From assembly GCF_000262345.1 (NCBI RefSeq), contig NZ_AJTQ01000334.1:1-41472 (forward strand): a DNA stretch of 41,472 bases, given 5' to 3'. The notes below the pieces were generated by a model. It was given only the letters and a program-made list of their open reading frames with translations, was not told where the DNA came from and did no database searches. Positions 36,792 to 41,472 of the stretch are shown here, in pieces (within the stretch, counting starts at the first letter, position 1; each line of letters begins with the position of its first letter). The stretch is from Streptomyces xiaopingdaonensis. Lineage in GTDB: Bacteria; Actinomycetota; Actinomycetes; Streptomycetales; Streptomycetaceae. Position numbers and translations under genes: made by a program.

Positions 36792-37915
36792 TCACAGCTT
36801 CGGCGCAATCTCTTCGTCCCAGATGCGGGTGCGGTCCTCCTGCGACATGTGGCAGGCGGAGTAGTGCCCGCCGCCGAGGTCGCGCAGTTCGGGCCGCTCC
36901 GTCCTGGTGACACCGCCCTTGGGCACGTCCGCGTACGGGCAGCGCGGGTTGAAGGCGCAGCCGGAGGGGACGTTGATCAGACTCGGCGGCGAGCCCTTCA
37001 CCGGTACGAGGCGCTCGGTGCGCTCCCGGTCGATCCGCGGCATCGAGCCCAGCAGGCCCCAGGTGTAGGGGTGTTGGGGCTCGTAGAAGACCTTCTCCGC
37101 CGTGCCGTACTCGACGCAGCGGCCGCCGTACATCACCAGGATGTCGTCGGAGAGCTCGGCGACGACGCCCAGGTCGTGGGTGATGATGACGACCGCGGAG
37201 CCGAACTCCTTCTGGAGGTCGCGGATGAGGTCGAGGATCTGCGCCTGCACGGTGACGTCGAGCGCGGTCGTCGGCTCGTCGGCGATGAGGAGTTCGGGGT
37301 TGTTCACCAGCGACATGGCGATCATCGCGCGCTGCCGCATGCCGCCGGAGAACTCGTGCGGGTAGCTGTCGACCCGCTTGTCGGGCTGCGGGATGCCGAC
37401 GCGGTCGAGGAGTTCGACGGCGCGGCGGCGCGCCTCCTTCTTCGTCACGGAGTGGTGGACCCGGTACGCCTCCACGATCTGGTTGCCGATCGTGAAGTAG
37501 GGGTGGAGCGCGGAGAGCGGGTCCTGGAAGATCATCGACATCTCGCGGCCGCGGAGCTTGCGCACCTCGTCCGGTTCCGCGCCGAGCAACTCCTTGCCGT
37601 CGAGCCAGATCTCACCGCTGAGGTGCGGGCGCTGCCGCCCGTACTGGCCGACGGTGTGCAGCCCCATGATGCCGAGCGAGGTGACCGACTTGCCCGAGCC
37701 CGACTCGCCGACGATCCCCAGCGTCTTGCCCTTCTCCAGCCGGAAGGAGAGTCCGTCGACGGACTTCACCCAGCCGTCCTGGGTGGGGAAGTGCACGTGC
37801 AGGTCGCGGACTTCGAGGAAGGACGAGGGGGGTGCGCTCGCCTTCGTCGTCTCCACCGGCTCGCCCGCCGCCGCCTCGGCGCTCTGCGCGCCGGCGGCGG
37901 AGTCTGCTGCGTCGC

Positions 37916-37919
<4 letters not shown>
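36792..37919 (-). CDS. Peptide ABC transporter ATP-binding protein (OppD/DppD type)
   Basis: A 375-residue ATPase. An N-terminal Ala/Glu-rich extension of about 33 residues comes before the fold. Walker A is 'GESGSGKSV' (71-79), the signature 'FSGGMRQRAMIAMSL', Walker B 'LLIADEPTTALD' and the switch 'ITHDLGVVAE'. The C-terminal extension has the Cys set 'GCAFNPRCPYAD' and 'HYSACHM'. It forms a heterodimer with the downstream ATPase to drive peptide uptake. ATG 37919 overlaps the stop of the permease gene by four bases (ATGA), coupling the two. Confidence 0.95.
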
Positions 37920-38914
<995 letters not shown>

Positions 38915-38932
38915 TGCTCTCGGCCGCCTGCC

Positions 38933-38972
38933 GGCGGCCCGGACTCCCCGGTCGGGGGAGCACCGGACCGCC
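38933..38972 (-). terminator. Long interrupted hairpin between binding protein and permease genes
   Basis: The stem GGCGG, CCGG, CTCCCC pairs with GGGGAG, CCGG, CCGCC, with small mismatches and a GGTCG loop. It lies about 90 bases past the binding-protein stop. In many transporter operons such a structure protects the binding-protein mRNA or attenuates read-through. That would give more binding protein than membrane subunits. Confidence 0.65.
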
Positions 38973-39064
38973 GCGACGGCGGCCTTCACCTGCCCTTCGT
39001 GCCAGCGGCGGGTGACGCCGTCAGATGGTGATGTCGGTACGGGTCACTTCGGTCGTTCAGTCGG

Positions 39065-40825
39065 TCACTTGACGCCGATGTTGACGAAGTCGTACCAGCC
39101 GCTGAAGGCGTCGGCCGAGTAGACGTTCGTCAGCCGGTCCGAGCGCCACTGCACGACCTTGAGGTAGGTGAGGGGCATGTAGTAAGCGCCCTTCATGACC
39201 TCGTGGTTGACCTCGGCGTAGGTGTCGGCCGCCTTGTCGGGGTCCTCCTCGGCGATGGCCTTCGCGAACCCGTCGTCGATCTTCTTGTCGTCGATGAGTG
39301 CGTAGTTGTTGTTGCCGCTGTCGAGGATGTAGTCGCTGTGCCACAGCGGCAGGCCGTAGCCCTGGCCGCTGGGGAAGTCCGGGCCCCAGCCGTAGATGAT
39401 GATGCCGTAGTTCTTGCGCTTCACCGTGTCGGGGACGCCGACGATGGACGCACCCTGCGCGCCGTCGAACGCGTCGATCTCGACCTCGACGCCGATCTTC
39501 TTCAGCGACGCCTGGATCGCCTCGGAGGACTTCATGTCCGCCTTGTCGGTGTTGCGGACGGCGAGCGTGGTCTTGAAGCCGTTCGGCTTACCGCACTTCT
39601 TCAGCTCCTCCTTCGCCTTGGCGATGTCGGCCTTGCCGCCGTTCTTCGCCTGGCCGTACTGGTCCTCGCCCTTGTCGTAGCCGGGGACGACCGGGGGCAG
39701 CATGTTGGTGGCGATGTCGCCGCCGGCCGCCGGGCCGCCGCGCGCGGTCTGGACCGACTTGTGGTCGGTGCCGTAGATGACCGCCTTGCGGCAGTGGATG
39801 TCGTCGAAGGGCTTCACGCTCTTCGGGAAGACGGCGTAGGAGATGAACCCGGTCTGCGGGTTGTCGACGTTCTCCTTGTTCTGGCTCAGCGCCTTCTGGC
39901 GGCCCTGGGCCTCCATGCCGCGCTGGTTGATGTCGAGGTCGGCGTCGCCGTTGAGGAGGCGGTTGTCGCGCTCGTCGGGGTTGGTGAGCAGCGTCAGCTT
40001 GACCTGGTCGGGGAGCGCCTTGCGGAGCGGGTCGGAGCCGCGCTTCCACTCGGTGTTGCGGACCAGTGTCAGGCCCTTGTTGGGCGTGTAGTTCTTGAAC
40101 TTGTACGGACCCGAGGAGAACGGCTTGAGGCCGTACTTCGACTTGGTGTCCTTGTCCTCGCGGACCGGCGCGTTGGTCGGCATGGCGAGCATCTGCTCGA
40201 AGTCGCCGTTGCGCTCGGGGAGTTTGAAGACGATCGTCTTCTTGTCCGGCGTCTCGATCGCGTCGATGCCGTCCTTGTCCTCGTACGGGCCCTTGTACTT
40301 GCTGTCGGGGTCGAGCACGTCCCTGACGTAGACGGGGCCGCCCGCGAGGGTCTTCTGCGCCCACTGCCGCTGGATGCCGTACTTGACGTCCTCGGAGGTG
40401 ATCTCCTTGCCGTCCTCCCACGTCACGTCGTCCTTGAGCGTGTACGTGTAGGTCTTGCCGTCGTCGGAGATCTTCGCCGTCTCCTTGGCGAGGTCCGGCT
40501 TGAGCTCGATGCTCTTCTGGCCCGGCGCTCCCGTGTAGCTGACGAGGGTGCGCGAGTAGTAGCGGGAGAAGGAGAACGCGAAGCCGTAGTACATCCTGGT
40601 GGTGTCCCAGGAGTCGGCGTCCTGGACGCCGACGTACTTGAGCGTGCCGCCCTTCTTGTCGGACGGGTTGGCGACCTTGTCGACGCCGGCGTTGTAGCCG
40701 GCCGCCTTGCCCTCGCTGTCCTCGCTTCCGCCACCGCCGCCGCAGGCTGCCGTGGCAACCAGGACCGCGGCTGTCAGCGCCGACATACCGGCCACTCTGC
40801 GCCTGGTTGAGCGTTGGGTTGTCAC
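39065..40825 (-). CDS. Peptide ABC transporter substrate-binding lipoprotein (SBP_bac_5)
   Basis: A 586-residue extracellular lipoprotein that captures peptides for import. The lipoprotein signal 'TTQRSTRRRVAGMSALTAAV' ends in 'TAAC' with the lipidated Cys at residue 28, followed by a Gly-rich linker. The SBP_bac_5 fold shows 'GGTLKYVGVQDADSWD' at the start of the mature domain, 'SDDGKTYTYTLKDDVTWEDG' and 'TSEDVKYGIQRQW'. 'YGWGPDFPSGQGYGLPLW' near the end is usual for the peptide-site region. GGAGG lies nine bases before GTG 40825. The gene sits between the two permease genes, 64 bases after the first. Confidence 0.95.
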   Translation of the reverse strand: MTTQRSTRRRVAGMSALTAAVLVATAACGGGGGSEDSEGKAAGYNAGVDKVANPSDKKGGTLKYVGVQDADSWDTTRMYYGFAFSFSRYYSRTLVSYTGAPGQKSIELKPDLAKETAKISDDGKTYTYTLKDDVTWEDGKEITSEDVKYGIQRQWAQKTLAGGPVYVRDVLDPDSKYKGPYEDKDGIDAIETPDKKTIVFKLPERNGDFEQMLAMPTNAPVREDKDTKSKYGLKPFSSGPYKFKNYTPNKGLTLVRNTEWKRGSDPLRKALPDQVKLTLLTNPDERDNRLLNGDADLDINQRGMEAQGRQKALSQNKENVDNPQTGFISYAVFPKSVKPFDDIHCRKAVIYGTDHKSVQTARGGPAAGGDIATNMLPPVVPGYDKGEDQYGQAKNGGKADIAKAKEELKKCGKPNGFKTTLAVRNTDKADMKSSEAIQASLKKIGVEVEIDAFDGAQGASIVGVPDTVKRKNYGIIIYGWGPDFPSGQGYGLPLWHSDYILDSGNNNYALIDDKKIDDGFAKAIAEEDPDKAADTYAEVNHEVMKGAYYMPLTYLKVVQWRSDRLTNVYSADAFSGWYDFVNIGVK

Positions 40826-40889
40826 GATTGTGGTCCTCCGTGTAGATCGGCACCCGCTGGGACGGCGGGGCGGGGTCTCAAGTGGCGGG

Positions 40890-41472
40890 TCAGCGGGTCC
40901 CCTTGGGATCGAGCGCGTCGCGCACGCCGTCGCCGAAGAGGTTGAACGAGAGCACGGTGACGAAGATCGCGATACCGGGGATGATCATGTACGTCGGGTC
41001 GGTCTCGTAGAACGTGACGGCGTCGGAGAGCATCGAGCCCCACGACGCCGTTGGGGGTTTGACGCCGACTCCGAGGAAGCTCAGCGCCGCCTCCGTGAGG
41101 ATGTTGGTCGGGATCATCAGCGTCGCGTAGACGGTGATCGGCGCGATCAGGTTCGGCAGAAGCTCCTTGCGGAGGATGTAGGGCCGCCCCGCGCCGAGGC
41201 TCCTCGCCGCCTCGATGTACTCGCGCTCGCGCAGCGAGAGCACCTGGCCGCGCACGATCCGGCCGATGTACGGCCAGCCGAAGAAGCCGATCACGATGAT
41301 CATCACGAGCAGCCGGACGCCCGTCCCCTGCAGGCCCAGCATGTTGTTGGGCATCACGGAGATGAGCGAGATGATGAAGAGCAGCTGCGGGAAGGCGAGC
41401 AGCATGTCCATCACGCGGCTGATGACCGCGTCGAGCCAGCCGCCGAAGTACCCGGCGAGGGTGCCGAGGAGC
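40890..41472 (-). CDS. Peptide ABC transporter permease (OppC/DppC type), N-terminus cut by window edge
   Basis: The visible 193 residues are the C-terminal part of the second permease. The frame is open to the window end ('LLGTLAGYFGGWLDAVISRV' at the edge). The EAA-like loop 'EREYIEAARSLGAGRPYILRK' contacts the ATPases. 'AALSFLGVGVKPPTASWGSM' and the ending 'LFGDGVRDALDPKG' are characteristic of DppC/OppC. The full protein is usually about 300 residues, so about a third is missing with its start and promoter. It is the first visible gene of the transporter set on this strand. Confidence 0.95.
   Translation of the reverse strand, partial: LLGTLAGYFGGWLDAVISRVMDMLLAFPQLLFIISLISVMPNNMLGLQGTGVRLLVMIIVIGFFGWPYIGRIVRGQVLSLREREYIEAARSLGAGRPYILRKELLPNLIAPITVYATLMIPTNILTEAALSFLGVGVKPPTASWGSMLSDAVTFYETDPTYMIIPGIAIFVTVLSFNLFGDGVRDALDPKGTR

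Noticed and set aside
36644..36913. Small frame between the two transporter ATPase genes
   Set aside because: Overlaps the conserved ATPase end in another frame, and its product is Arg/Gly-rich without similarity.

Overview
The window is a chromosomal segment from a streptomycete. It has very high GC, GTG and TTG starts, tightly overlapping genes, and protein families typical of Streptomyces: a WhiJ-type regulator with a DUF397 partner, RmdB, and a LigA/GatCAB/MnmA neighbourhood. From memory, and unchecked, the housekeeping order from right to left (peptide ABC transporter, cysteine desulfurase, mnmA, ligA, rmdB, gatC-gatA-small gene-gatB) matches the Streptomyces coelicolor SCO5476-SCO5501 region, with extra genes inserted.

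Left part (1-4.5 kb): a truncated MMPL exporter behind an inverted-repeat operator candidate. Next is a WhiJ-type trio: an ATP-binding RsbW-like protein diverging from an XRE/DUF5753 regulator that overlaps a DUF397 gene. A DUF574-type methyltransferase follows. Core block (4.5-15.3 kb, nearly all minus): gatC-gatA-unknown small gene-gatB for Gln-tRNA(Gln) formation, the membrane c-di-GMP enzyme RmdB, NAD-dependent ligase LigA, a MetE-like protein and a short-chain dehydrogenase.

Middle (15.3-23.4 kb): a fused glycine/sarcosine/dimethylglycine methyltransferase that makes glycine betaine and appears to start at ATT. Then come a CASTOR/POLLUX-like channel protein whose start overlaps that of a divergent LOG-family protein, mnmA, a Tat-type amidase, a frameshifted beta-lactamase relic, and the cysteine desulfurase. 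The desulfurase can supply sulfur to MnmA, so these two genes form a tRNA thiolation pair.

Accessory stretch (23.4-31.5 kb): a serine hydrolase diverges from a TetR regulator across a perfect operator. A lectin-repeat/DUF6461 protein follows the regulator. Three overlapping unknown genes lie head-to-tail below an XRE regulator that diverges from a small flavoprotein. These modules are the least described part of the window.

Right part (31.5-41.5 kb): a Dps ferritin, an acyl-CoA thioesterase-like protein, an aldehyde dehydrogenase homologue lacking both catalytic residues, a TRIC-type cation channel, and a five-gene peptide ABC transporter in the order permease C, binding protein, permease B, ATPase D, ATPase F. 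The first permease is cut by the window end. I saw no tRNA, rRNA, CRISPR array, insertion sequence or integrase.
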